Source: Bacteroidetes bacterium UBA4416
GTDB lineage: Bacteria > Bacteroidota > Bacteroidia > B-17B0 > Aurantibacillaceae
Length of the DNA: 64,000 nt
Direction: 5' to 3'
NCBI GenBank assembly: GCA_002390745.1
Contig: DGQK01000022.1
Coordinates: 104,966 to 168,965, forward strand
Positions 17,091-25,687 of this stretch are shown here, piece by piece. The position numbers were made by a program, and so were the translations under genes. The notes beneath the pieces are model-generated. The model had not been told where the DNA came from. It did not search any database and saw only the letters and a list, made by a program, of their open reading frames with translations. The stretch's first letter is position 1. Each line of letters opens with the position of its first letter.

Positions 17091-19028
17091 ATGAGAAATC
17101 TGTTACCGGCATTGTTACTTACGGCATTACTTGCCTCTGATCTGACCGCCAATCCCGGAGATACGACCTGGGTCACCATTTACAATTTAAGAAAAATCAC
17201 TCAATACGGGAACTACGATACGAGTGCGGTATTGCCAACAGGGAAAACCTACCGTAAAATCCGCCTGCATTACATCCTGGGGCGTTATGCCTGCCCTTCC
17301 GGCAGCCAGTACTGCGGCTCGTGGGATTACACAACACGGGTGTACGCCAGGCCTGCGGGTGCCGACAGCGTGGAAATTGCCAGGGTGATCACCCCTTACG
17401 CCACCGACTGGCTGGCGCAAAACAGAAAGCACGATTACATTGTGGATGTGACCGATTATGCCTCTATTCTAAAAGGAAACCTGGCCTTCAGGTATGCCTA
17501 CGATGGGTATTCCTGGGGGTTTACGCTGACCCTGAAAATGGAGATGATCGAGGGAACGCCAACCATGAATGCGCTATCGGTAAAAAACATTTACGATGGC
17601 TATTACGCCTATGGTAAAACAGCTGATCCTATCGAGAGCCACCTGACGGCAAAGCCTTTCCAATACAGCAACCCCGTGGCAAAGGTTTTCGTGAAAAATG
17701 TGATCAGCGGCCATGGATCCGACGATAATTATTGCTCTGAGTTTTGCAGCAAGTATTATGATCTTAAGATCAATGGCAGCTCTGTGTCGCAAAAACAATT
17801 GTGGAGAAGCGATTGCGGGATGAACGATGTGTATCCGCAGACAGGGACCTGGGTATATGAACGTGCCAACTGGTGCCCTGGCAACGTAGTGAACCCGATC
17901 ACGCACGACATTTCCGCCAATACATCTGCCGGTTCTACCTTTTCGGTAGATATTGATATGGAGGCTTACACGGCGCCTAACCAGGGCAATGCCCAGGCAG
18001 GTTTCGGCGTGAGCTCCCAGCTCATCTCCTGCTCGGCACCAAACTATAACCTGGATGTGTCGCTGGAAGACATTATTGCTCCTAGCGATGATCCTAATTA
18101 TTTCCGTTCCAACAATATCTGCTCCAACCCAAAGGTGAAGATCAAAAACACAGGAACTGCCATTGTAAACAGCGTGTTATTCGACTATAAGCTGGCAGGC
18201 GGGCAGACATACAGCTACACCTGGAACGGTACCCTAAACTTCCTGGAGGAAGCCATTGTAGACCTCGGTCCAAGCATTGCCATGTTCAACGGAAATGAGT
18301 CTAACCAATTCCAGGTAAGCATTAACAAGGTAAATGGCACTGCTGATCAGGATGCGTACAACAATACCTACAGCAGTACTTTTGCAGATGTGAGGTCTTA
18401 CCCGATGCCGATGGTGGTGTATTTCAGCACAAACTCTTCTTCTAGCACCGCGAACCCGGGCTATAATGAAAGCAGCTGGCAGATCCTGAACGATGCCGGA
18501 GTTGTGGTGGCAAGCCGCGTGAATAACCTGAACAATAAAATTTACAGGGATACCATTAACCTGCCTGCGGGGTGTTATACATTTGTTTCCAACGACGATG
18601 GCTGCGATGGTATTTCGTGGTGGGCGAACAGTGCCGGTGGTACAGGCACGCTGCGATTTTCGTCAAATACCTCTCCGCAGTCCTATAAAACTTTCAACGG
18701 TGATTTCGGCTGCCAGATCAAGGAGCGTTTTACAGTGGGCTATTTACTGGGTGTGAAAGAAACCGTAAATGCGGTGAATACTTTCCAATCGTTTCCCAAC
18801 CCGGCTTCTTCTGTGGTGAACCTCCTGTTTGATGTGAGCGATTACCAGGATGTGAGCTACTCTATTACCGATGTATCTGGAAAAGAAGTACAGACCGGTC
18901 AATTTGCCCATGTGAGCTCTACGATCTACCCGTTGAATACCACAGAACTTAACAGCGGCATGTACTTTTTAACCTGCCATTTTGCGAAAGGTGACAGCGT
19001 GACGAAAAAGATCATCATCCAGAAATAA
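17091..19028 (+). CDS. PNGase F-like secreted protein with type IX type A sorting domain
   Basis: A 645-residue secreted protein. The signal peptide ends near residue 20. Residues about 25-310 resemble the PNGase F fold: the order IRLHYILGRYACPSG, YCGSWDYTTRVYAR, ITPYATDW, YIVDVTDYASILKG and LWRSDCGMNDVYPQTGTW fits the C-terminal domain of peptide N-glycosidase F. That enzyme removes N-glycans from glycoproteins; the catalytic acids were not placed here, so activity is not certain. A beta-rich middle domain (about 320-540) and a type A sorting domain (from FPNPASSVVNLLFD) follow. The terminator just after the stop ends the cargo cluster. Confidence 0.78.
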   Translation: MRNLLPALLLTALLASDLTANPGDTTWVTIYNLRKITQYGNYDTSAVLPTGKTYRKIRLHYILGRYACPSGSQYCGSWDYTTRVYARPAGADSVEIARVITPYATDWLAQNRKHDYIVDVTDYASILKGNLAFRYAYDGYSWGFTLTLKMEMIEGTPTMNALSVKNIYDGYYAYGKTADPIESHLTAKPFQYSNPVAKVFVKNVISGHGSDDNYCSEFCSKYYDLKINGSSVSQKQLWRSDCGMNDVYPQTGTWVYERANWCPGNVVNPITHDISANTSAGSTFSVDIDMEAYTAPNQGNAQAGFGVSSQLISCSAPNYNLDVSLEDIIAPSDDPNYFRSNNICSNPKVKIKNTGTAIVNSVLFDYKLAGGQTYSYTWNGTLNFLEEAIVDLGPSIAMFNGNESNQFQVSINKVNGTADQDAYNNTYSSTFADVRSYPMPMVVYFSTNSSSSTANPGYNESSWQILNDAGVVVASRVNNLNNKIYRDTINLPAGCYTFVSNDDGCDGISWWANSAGGTGTLRFSSNTSPQSYKTFNGDFGCQIKERFTVGYLLGVKETVNAVNTFQSFPNPASSVVNLLFDVSDYQDVSYSITDVSGKEVQTGQFAHVSSTIYPLNTTELNSGMYFLTCHFAKGDSVTKKIIIQK

Positions 19029-19062
19029 CATTGTCTTTTCACAGACGATTCATCCGTATTGA

Positions 19063-19097
19063 AAAAAATCCTTCCTTTAATTTTGGAAGGATTTTTT
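19063..19097 (+). terminator. Terminator after the PNGase F-like gene
   Basis: A 13-bp stem (AAAAAATCCTTCC at 19063-19075, complement at 19085-19097) with a 9-bp loop and a T-run in the 3' arm. It can act in both directions. Confidence 0.8.
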
Positions 19098-19119
19098 CCA
19101 TTTATAGAGTAGGCTTAGT

Positions 19120-19367
19120 AGATATTTTGATCCATTAAACCGGTGCGACGTTGAGCTATGGGTGAGGAGAGCCTGTTTCTTTACGGTGCCTGATCTTTGG
19201 ACCTAAAGAACCGGAGCGCAGCGGAGCCTCCTGGCATGCGACGGGATAAATTTCGCAGCGGGCCTTCTGCCTGCCCCTTGCGGAAGGAGGCAGCCAAATG
19301 GTCCTGATGGAACTCTTTTTTTTAAATTAATGATACCGGGAGGGGCTATAGGATTGCGAAAGGGGGT
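19120..19367 (+). other. GC-rich noncoding stretch with hairpins, possible structured RNA or remnant
   Basis: No convincing reading frame is seen between the PNGase F-like gene and the rpsO promoter. The stretch has several short hairpins: TGCGA with TCGCA around 19238-19257, and CTGCCT/CCTT paired with AAGG/AGGCAG at 19267-19293 with a 3-base bulge and a GCGG loop. It may be a small RNA or an old element remnant. The strand is not known; plus is given only because neighbours lie on it. Confidence 0.25.
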
Positions 19368-19393
19368 AAAAACGTCAGGCAGGACGTTTTTTT
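19368..19393 (+). terminator. Terminator-like hairpin before the rpsO promoter
   Basis: AAAAACGTC at 19368-19376, a 6-bp loop, and GACGTTTTT at 19383-19391 followed by more T. It would end transcription coming from the left before rpsO. Confidence 0.65.
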
Positions 19394-19414
19394 AGCTAAA
19401 TAATGGTTCATAAC

Positions 19415-19444
19415 TTGTTTGTAGAATAAAAAGTATTATATTTG
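19415..19444 (+). promoter_or_regulatory. Promoter of rpsO, perfect Bacteroidota consensus
   Basis: TTG at 19415-19417, a 19-bp gap, then TATATTTG at 19437-19444. This matches TTG-N19-TAnnTTTG in every position. The ATG of rpsO lies 40 bp downstream. Confidence 0.75.
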
Positions 19445-19484
19445 TGACCCTGTATTAAAGGATAATTCAAAAAGACGAAATAAC

Positions 19485-19754
19485 ATGTATTTAACATCAG
19501 AAGTAAAAAAGGACATTTTCAAAAAACATGGTGGAAGTGATAAAAACACCGGAAGTGCTGAATCTCAAATCGCATTGTTTACACACCGTATCGACCATTT
19601 GACCAACCATTTGAAAAAAAATAAAAAAGACTTTGGTACACAGCGTGCTTTATTGAACCTCGTAGGTAAACGCCGTGCATTACTGGATTATCTGAAACAT
19701 ACGGACATTGAGCGCTACCGTGCAGTTATTAAAGTTTTAGATATCCGTAAATAA
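19485..19754 (+). CDS. rpsO: 30S ribosomal protein S15
   Basis: An 89-residue ribosomal protein, the standard length. It binds 16S rRNA in the central domain and helps to start assembly of the platform. The family pattern is plain: GSAESQIALFTHRIDHLTNHLK, then DFGTQRALLNLVGKRRALLDYLK. The gene order rpsO-pnp is conserved in many bacteria. A hairpin terminator follows, so read-through into pnp would be partial or pnp has its own promoter. Confidence 0.97.
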   Translation: MYLTSEVKKDIFKKHGGSDKNTGSAESQIALFTHRIDHLTNHLKKNKKDFGTQRALLNLVGKRRALLDYLKHTDIERYRAVIKVLDIRK

Positions 19755-19773
19755 AATGGATCTCATTTAAAAA

Positions 19774-19808
19774 CAAAGGCATTCTGAGTAATCGGGATGC
19801 TTTTTTAT
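19774..19808 (+). terminator. Terminator after rpsO
   Basis: AAAGGCATTC pairs with GGGATGC and the T-run from 19801 (one G-T pair). It is fairly weak, which would allow some read-through to pnp. Confidence 0.6.
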
Positions 19809-19950
19809 TTTTAAAAGTCAGCCCTGCCATATCAGCGTCATGCTGCCGCACTGCATTGTTGAGCAGGCTCTTTCCGTTTTTTTTAAGACTGCCACGAAAC
19901 GCCGTGACAGTATAGCCATTGAGAAGAGAATACAAACAAATATATAAACC

Positions 19951-19969
19951 GTACCAAAAACGTTGGTAC
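19951..19969 (+). promoter_or_regulatory. Hairpin in the pnp leader
   Basis: GTACCAA (19951-19957) and TTGGTAC (19963-19969) form a perfect 7-bp stem with a 5-base loop, 17 bp before the pnp ATG. PNPase controls its own leader in E. coli, but no homology to that leader is claimed. Confidence 0.4.
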
Positions 19970-19986
19970 ACAAAACGAAAAACAAG

Positions 19987-22134
19987 ATGTCACAAATCGG
20001 AACACAACACTCGTTCGACCTCGGAGACGGGAGAATGATTACCCTGGAAACGGGAAAACTGGCCAAGCAGGCCGACGGTGCAGTGGTGGTAAAATTAGGG
20101 GATACGATGATCCTCGCTACCATTGTTAGTAACAAAGAAGCAAAAGAGGGTGTGGATTTTTTACCGTTAACGGTAGATTACCAGGAAAAATATGCGGCTA
20201 CAGGCCGTTTCCCGGGAGGTTTCTTCAGAAGGGAAGCAAAATTATCGGATTATGAAGTATTGATCAGCCGTATCGTTGACCGTGCGATGCGTCCTTTGTT
20301 CCCGGAAGATTACCACTCCGATACACAGATCATGTTATCCCTGATCTCTTCTGATAAAAAAACGATGCCGGATGCCTTAGTGGGCTTGGCTGCAGCCGCT
20401 GCTGTAGCAGTTTCCGATATTCCGTTCAACGGACCGATCTCGGAAGTGCGTGTCGGCAAAATTGACGGCAAGCTGGTGATCAACCCGAATATCGACGAGC
20501 TGGCAACGTCTACCATCGATATGATCGTGGCCGCGTCGGAGCGCGATATTACCATGGTGGAAGGTGAGATGAGCGAAGTGAGCGAGGCTGAAATGCTGGA
20601 GGCTATTAAGTTTGCGCATGAGGCGATTAAAGTACAGATCAAGGCTATCAACGATTTCGTAGCGAAAGTCGGTGCAAAACCAAAACGCGAATACAATCAC
20701 GAAACCAATGATTTCGACCTGCGCGATGCGGTTGCCAAGGCTACTTACGATAAGGTATATGCGGTTGCCAAACAAGGAAATCCTAACAAAAACCTGCGCA
20801 AAGAAGCTTTCAAAGCGATATTGACAGAGTACAAAGCGACTTTCAGTCCGGAAGAACTGAAAGAGAAAGAGGCGCTGATCAATAAATATTACCACGGTGT
20901 GGAGTACGATGCGGTTCGCCAGGCGACGCTCGATACCCAAGTTCGTTTGGATGGCCGTAAAACCGACCAGATCCGCCCGATATGGAGCGAAGTAGGCTAC
21001 CTGCCTGCGGCTCATGGCTCGGCCATCTTCCAGCGTGGAGAAACGCAATCGTTGACGACTGTGACTTTAGGCACCGGAAAAGACGCACAGCTGATCGATG
21101 GTGCTTTCTATCGTGGAGAGACCAAATTTATTTTACATTACAACTTCCCTGGTTTTTCAACCGGCGAAGCGAAACCAAACCGTGGTGTAGGCCGCAGGGA
21201 AGTAGGGCATGGTAACCTGGCTTTACGTGCATTATCCAAAATGGTTCCTACCGATACGCCTTATACCATTCGCGTGGTTTCCGATATCCTGGAGTCAAAC
21301 GGTTCATCGTCGATGGCGACTGTATGTGCAGGAACACTGGCGCTGATGGATTCGGGCCTTAAGTTGAAAAAACCGGTAACAGGTATTGCTATGGGCTTAA
21401 TTACCTCTGCAGATAACAGCAACTACGCTATTTTATCCGATATCCTGGGCGATGAGGATCATTTAGGAGATATGGACTTCAAGGTATGCGGTACCAAAGA
21501 CGGTATTACCGCTGTACAAATGGATCTGAAAGTAAATGGCTTGCCATACGAAGTGATGGAGAAAGCTTTACTGCAAGCCAGGGAAGGTCGTTTACACATC
21601 ATGGGCGAGATCCTGAAAACGATCTCCGAACCTCGTGAAGATTACAAAGGCAATGTGCCTCGTTTCGAGATCATGATGATCCCTGGCGAATTCATTGGAG
21701 CGGTAATCGGGCCTGGTGGAAAAGTAATCCAGGATATCCAGAAGAAAACCAATGCGGTTATTTCTATTTCTGAAGAAGGAAAAGAAGGACGCGTGGAGAT
21801 TTTCGCTGAGAAGCTCGACGATCTGAAAGCGGCTGTAGCACGTATCAAAGCGATCGTGGCTATTCCGGAAGTAGGTGAAGTATATGAGGCTACCGTGAAA
21901 TCCATTATGCCTTACGGTGCATTCGTGGAATTCCTGCCTGGTAAAGAGGGCTTGCTGCACATCAGTGAGTACGATTACAAGCGCATCGAAAGCCTCAACG
22001 GTTTAGTGAAAGAAGGAGATGTGATCAAAGTGAAATATGTAGGCACGGATCCTAAAAACGGAAAAGCGAAGCTGTCGCGTAAAGCAACGCTTCCTAAGCC
22101 TGAAACAGCTCCAGCAGAAGAGAACAAAGCGTAA
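19987..22134 (+). CDS. pnp: Polyribonucleotide nucleotidyltransferase (PNPase)
   Basis: A 715-residue 3'-5' phosphorolytic exoribonuclease that degrades RNA in the cytoplasm, close to the 711 residues of the E. coli enzyme. Two RNase PH domains (about 10-215 and 310-540) flank a helical linker. The second carries the conserved SDILGDEDHLGDMDFK acid cluster. A KH domain (GAVIGPGGKVIQDIQ) and an S1 domain (GEVYEATVKSIMPYGAFVEF) end the protein. The start is the ATG at 19987 (MSQIGTQHSFDLGDGR); an in-frame TTG at 19963 lies in the leader hairpin. Confidence 0.97.
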   Translation: MSQIGTQHSFDLGDGRMITLETGKLAKQADGAVVVKLGDTMILATIVSNKEAKEGVDFLPLTVDYQEKYAATGRFPGGFFRREAKLSDYEVLISRIVDRAMRPLFPEDYHSDTQIMLSLISSDKKTMPDALVGLAAAAAVAVSDIPFNGPISEVRVGKIDGKLVINPNIDELATSTIDMIVAASERDITMVEGEMSEVSEAEMLEAIKFAHEAIKVQIKAINDFVAKVGAKPKREYNHETNDFDLRDAVAKATYDKVYAVAKQGNPNKNLRKEAFKAILTEYKATFSPEELKEKEALINKYYHGVEYDAVRQATLDTQVRLDGRKTDQIRPIWSEVGYLPAAHGSAIFQRGETQSLTTVTLGTGKDAQLIDGAFYRGETKFILHYNFPGFSTGEAKPNRGVGRREVGHGNLALRALSKMVPTDTPYTIRVVSDILESNGSSSMATVCAGTLALMDSGLKLKKPVTGIAMGLITSADNSNYAILSDILGDEDHLGDMDFKVCGTKDGITAVQMDLKVNGLPYEVMEKALLQAREGRLHIMGEILKTISEPREDYKGNVPRFEIMMIPGEFIGAVIGPGGKVIQDIQKKTNAVISISEEGKEGRVEIFAEKLDDLKAAVARIKAIVAIPEVGEVYEATVKSIMPYGAFVEFLPGKEGLLHISEYDYKRIESLNGLVKEGDVIKVKYVGTDPKNGKAKLSRKATLPKPETAPAEENKA

Positions 22135-22189
22135 TTGCCAGTCGTTAACTGTATTACGCTCTGCACATAAGTAATCTTACTATTATCAT

Positions 22190-22219
22190 AAAAGCCATCC
22201 TGCATAAGGGTGGCTTTTT
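22190..22219 (+). terminator. Terminator after pnp
   Basis: AAAAGCCATCC, a 7-base loop, then GGGTGGCTTTTT (one G-T pair). It lies 55 bp after the pnp stop. The next 210 bp hold nothing else that I can name. Confidence 0.8.
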
Positions 22220-22433
22220 GCATATAGCCATTCGTGGTTCCTTTAATTCCTGGGCGAATGAGTAGCGCCTGAAAAGAACTGACCTCTTCCATGTCGCGGC
22301 GCAGCTTACTTAAATGAGATGACAAACATAAATACTCCGGCTTTTTTTAAGCCGAACTCATTCTATGCTTGAAGAATACACAATTATCCGTGACGGCTTT
22401 TTTATGGAAAACTATGTTTACCTTTAGGCTGTT

Positions 22434-23003
22434 ATGAACCCATTAGAACTTAATTTCAATCCTTTTCCTGTTCTTGAAACAGAGCGCATGATCCTGAGAC
22501 AATATACGGATAATGATGCCGAAGCGCTTTTTTCTTTCCGGAGCAACCCGCAGGCTATGCACTTTGTGCCAAGGCCACTGCATCAATCCACGGAAGATGC
22601 ATTGAAAATGATTGCGCAGATCACTGATAATATTGTTGCGAATACCGCCATTGGCTGGGCAGTGGAGTTGAAAGAGAGTGGAAAAGTGATTGGCAGTGTC
22701 TCCTTTCACCGCATCGAGAAGGAGCATCACCGCGGGGAAATCGGTTATATGATCCATCCGGATTATTGGGGAAAAGGCCTGGTAACGGAGGCAGCAGCAG
22801 CAGCAGTGCATTATGGATTTACGGGTCTCCGGTTTCATTCCATCGAGGCCATCATCGACCCGGATAATGTGGCATCGGCACGGGTGCTTGACAAACTTCA
22901 TTTTGTGAAAGAAGCTCATTTCAAAGAAAACTTCGTTCAGAATGGCCGTTTTACCGATACGGCGATCTACTCGCTCTTAAGAGCCGATTACCTAAAGGCA
23001 TGA
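22434..23003 (+). CDS. GNAT-family N-acetyltransferase (RimJ/RimL type)
   Basis: A 189-residue acetyl-CoA-dependent transferase. The pattern ERMILRQYTDNDAEALFSF at the start, the central strands (GKVIGSVSFHRI), the acetyl-CoA loop (GEIGYMIHPDYWGKGLVTEA) and ASARVLDKLHF place it in the RimJ/RimL branch, which acetylates protein N-termini or small amines. The substrate is unknown. The ATG at 22434 is the only good start. It stands alone between pnp and the sigma-like gene. Confidence 0.88.
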   Translation: MNPLELNFNPFPVLETERMILRQYTDNDAEALFSFRSNPQAMHFVPRPLHQSTEDALKMIAQITDNIVANTAIGWAVELKESGKVIGSVSFHRIEKEHHRGEIGYMIHPDYWGKGLVTEAAAAAVHYGFTGLRFHSIEAIIDPDNVASARVLDKLHFVKEAHFKENFVQNGRFTDTAIYSLLRADYLKA

Positions 23004-23111
23004 AATGATGTAGAAAAATTTCCGCAGGCATTTTGTTTGATTTTTGGAGTTTAAATAACTCTGAGGGATTAATCCTCAGTTTTTGGAAATAAGAGCGAGG
23101 CATAACATTTT

Positions 23112-23528
23112 ATGCAGGAGGTAAATCTTTTGCCTATGGAATCCGCTACCCTTATCCGCTTACTCAACAAGCACCAGCAGGAGGGCTTTGATGCTCTTTA
23201 CAAATCCTATTCCGACCAGGTATTCTGTTACATCCATCACATTGTGAACGACCGTCTGCTGGCGATCAGGCTTTTGAATGAAACGTTTTCCAAGATCCAG
23301 CAGGAAACGCCGGTCATCAACCATAACACGGGAAGCGTGTTTACCTGGCTCATCGAGGAAACCATCCAGGTGATCCTTGAAAACTGCCCTGAGAAACATG
23401 GCGAAGTGCGCAAGCAGATCATCTGCGAAACGCACCTGCTGAATATTACCGCCAAGGGAAATGCAGAGCAGTGCTCTATCCATCATCTTATTTCTTCCCA
23501 GGACGATTACCTGCGTCGTTCGGCATAG
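23112..23528 (+). CDS. Orphan sigma-70 region 2-like protein
   Basis: A 138-residue protein whose first 95 residues resemble region 2 of an ECF sigma factor: EGFDALYKSYSDQVFCYIHH, then RLLAIRLLNETFSKIQQE and GSVFTWLIEETIQVIL, which corresponds to the usual GSLFTWLLNIARN helix. No region 4 follows: the last 45 residues do not look like a helix-turn-helix and the frame ends inside the convergent esterase gene. The -10-binding residues are poorly kept. It may be a decayed sigma factor or a protein that binds core polymerase without recognising a -35. The start may be at 23112 or at the ATG at 23136. Confidence 0.6.
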   Translation: MQEVNLLPMESATLIRLLNKHQQEGFDALYKSYSDQVFCYIHHIVNDRLLAIRLLNETFSKIQQETPVINHNTGSVFTWLIEETIQVILENCPEKHGEVRKQIICETHLLNITAKGNAEQCSIHHLISSQDDYLRRSA

Positions 23529-24351
23529 CATTCATAAAACGCAGAATTTGCTTATAAGCGCCTGCGCCGGGGTTGATGAACTGGAAGATCATCGACACGT
23601 GGCGTTTTCGTTTCACGATGATGAAAGGCGTGGCAGGTTGGTATTTTGTGACAGCCGCGTAAAACTCCTCATTGATCTGCCTGATCACCGGGTAGGTTTT
23701 TCCGCCCACGAAAATGATGAAAGGAGGCATGTTCTTATTTAAGTGATGCGCCGGCGACGCTTTTTTCCAGGTGGAAGGATCGTCGGAGAACACGCGGCGG
23801 TACATGGTGTCTTTTTCATTTTGCGACAGCGAAAAATAGCGGTACATATCCAGTCCGAAAGCATCGATAAGCACAGTGCCTTTGATGGGATTTTTCATGC
23901 CGAGCTTTTCAACGTAATTGGTGTCGGTTGCTACCAGCGCTGCGAGCTGCGCTCCGGCCGAGTGCCCCGAAATATAGATGTTATCCGGATCGCCGCCGAA
24001 AGAGGGACAGTTGTCTTTGACCCATTTTACGGCTTCGGCTACATCGGTAGCCATGCCGTCATAATTTGCTGCGGGACTGAGTCTGTAATTAATCACCACA
24101 CCGATCACGCCCTTACGTGCCATGCCCTTGCCGAAAAAGGGGTAAATGGATTTTTTGCCGTGTACCCAGTTGCCGCCGTGCACGAAGATCAGGATCTTTT
24201 TAGGTTCTTTGATCTTTCGCGGGGCATATACATCGAGCTGAAGATTGTGAGCCGCGCTGTAGGTCACGTTTTTGGTCTTGCTGACGGGCTTGATGGAGCA
24301 GGCCGTTAAGAGCAGGCAGAGGGAGAACAGAAAGAGAAATAAATGATTCAT
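23488..24351 (-). CDS. Lipoprotein alpha/beta hydrolase (esterase-like)
   Basis: A 287-residue protein with a lipoprotein signal (LLLTAC, C18), so it sits in the envelope. The hydrolase core has the oxyanion motif HGGNW (58-62), the nucleophile elbow GHSAG (S131) and a histidine in KRKRH (H251). The usual acid position before it (VGGKTYPV) has no aspartate, so the triad is incomplete or uses another acid. Related family members are carboxylesterases on small esters. I start it at the ATG at 24351, because the longer frame (to 24417) lacks a lipobox. Its last 41 bp overlap the sigma-like gene on the other strand. Confidence 0.85.
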   Translation of the reverse strand: MNHLFLFLFSLCLLLTACSIKPVSKTKNVTYSAAHNLQLDVYAPRKIKEPKKILIFVHGGNWVHGKKSIYPFFGKGMARKGVIGVVINYRLSPAANYDGMATDVAEAVKWVKDNCPSFGGDPDNIYISGHSAGAQLAALVATDTNYVEKLGMKNPIKGTVLIDAFGLDMYRYFSLSQNEKDTMYRRVFSDDPSTWKKASPAHHLNKNMPPFIIFVGGKTYPVIRQINEEFYAAVTKYQPATPFIIVKRKRHVSMIFQFINPGAGAYKQILRFMNAMPNDAGNRPGKK

Positions 24352-24421
24352 ACAGAAGGCCTGAAGGAAAAATGATGCCAAGGTATGTACGGGTTGCCGC
24401 GGATTTCGGATCTCCAACCAT

Positions 24422-25615
24422 TTACTTTTTGTTTTTTTTGCGGTTGTAATCTACCAGTCCTAAGGCCCTCAAGACTTTACGCCCGTTTTGCTTGATGTTG
24501 AAGCGATAGCCTGCAAAGCCTACCACGCGGGCGATGTACTTGGTGTTGTTGAACATCACTTCGTTGAAGGCAAAATTTCCGTCGTAAGTAGCAAGCACGC
24601 CGGCAAAGAAGCGCATGTTGTCATAGCGCAGGGCGTTTTTGGCATTGATGGCTGTGGCCAGATTGATCCTGAATGATTTGTCTTGCCCGTCGATGGTGCG
24701 GTAATAGGTTTTTTGACCGCCAACACCCACATTGAGCGCAATGGCGAAACTGAATTTTTTGTAGATCACGAAAGTGTGGCCATAGCCGCCGTTGACTCCC
24801 GCAGAGATCTGTGATACCTGGTTGATCTCGCTCAGGGCAGGAGAAAAATTGTTGATAAAGGGATAGCGGATAAATGACGAATCGTTGGAAGAGAAGACCA
24901 CATGCGAGTGATAGATACCTGCCATAAAAGAGCCGGCGCTTTTTTTCTGAACATCCGTAAAGGAGAATGCCCCTCGCAGAGAGTACTTTTCGCTGTTGAA
25001 CACATAAAAAGTATTGATGCCGAAAGAGGTGACGTTGATATCGGGTCTCACCACGATCGTATCGTTGCTGTTTTCGTTTGCTCTGAAATCGCTGGTATTG
25101 TATATGTAAAAGCCTTTATAGCTTTGGTAATTAAGATCGGTGATCACTTTTCTGCCGATGAGTGTGAGCTGGAAATCCCTGCTTTTGGTGGTGCCACGGT
25201 CAGGTTTGGCACCGAACTTAATGCCCGGTGCGAAACCAAAGGTAACGATGATGTTACTGAAGTTGAAGCCAACGTGGTAATAGTTGTTGGGAGAAAAGCG
25301 CATGGTGCGTTTTTTTTCCAGGTCGGTGATGTTAAAGCCATAAAACTTTTTGGCAACAGGAACGGTAATTGTGAGCTTGTGTTTCTGGTTCTTGATGTAG
25401 TTGGTATCGTAGGCCGGTACCTTTGGAGCCAGGAGTTGCTTCACATACCAGCGGTGAGGGTACATGAATTTGTCTGCAAATGTTTTCTTAGGGATATCAT
25501 CAACGATCAGCTTGTGGATCACTGTATCCACGAGGTTTCGCGCCAGGCTGTCGAGCTGGGCATAACCGGAAAAGGAAAGACAAACAACAGATAATAGGAT
25601 GATCAGCCTCTTCAT
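24422..25615 (-). CDS. DUF4421 family outer-membrane protein
   Basis: A 397-residue DUF4421 protein of the Bacteroidota. A signal peptide (to about residue 19) is followed by a soluble region with the family pattern PHRWYVKQLLAPKVPAYDTNYI, then barrel strands (YYHVGFNFSNIIVTFGFAPGIKFG; FQLTLIGRKVITDLNYQSYKGFYI). It is probably an outer-membrane beta-barrel. Function is unknown. It lies 70 bp upstream of the esterase gene and 72 bp downstream of the next barrel gene on the same strand, and may form an envelope operon with them. Confidence 0.85.
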   Translation of the reverse strand: MKRLIILLSVVCLSFSGYAQLDSLARNLVDTVIHKLIVDDIPKKTFADKFMYPHRWYVKQLLAPKVPAYDTNYIKNQKHKLTITVPVAKKFYGFNITDLEKKRTMRFSPNNYYHVGFNFSNIIVTFGFAPGIKFGAKPDRGTTKSRDFQLTLIGRKVITDLNYQSYKGFYIYNTSDFRANENSNDTIVVRPDINVTSFGINTFYVFNSEKYSLRGAFSFTDVQKKSAGSFMAGIYHSHVVFSSNDSSFIRYPFINNFSPALSEINQVSQISAGVNGGYGHTFVIYKKFSFAIALNVGVGGQKTYYRTIDGQDKSFRINLATAINAKNALRYDNMRFFAGVLATYDGNFAFNEVMFNNTKYIARVVGFAGYRFNIKQNGRKVLRALGLVDYNRKKNKK

Positions 25616-25687
25616 GTAAACGAATTATGTGCTTCCCCGGGGAATGCGTGTTTTTACATAAAGTTTAATGCCAGCCAGGGATGTTCT

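Noticed and set aside
19261..19300. Signal recognition particle RNA-like core (GCGGAAGGAGGCAGCC)
   Set aside because: The tetraloop and internal loop do not match SRP helix 8; the hairpin loop is GCGG and the stem has a bulge.
20377..21048. A 223-codon open frame opposite pnp
   Set aside because: It lies within a well-supported gene and shows no domain pattern.
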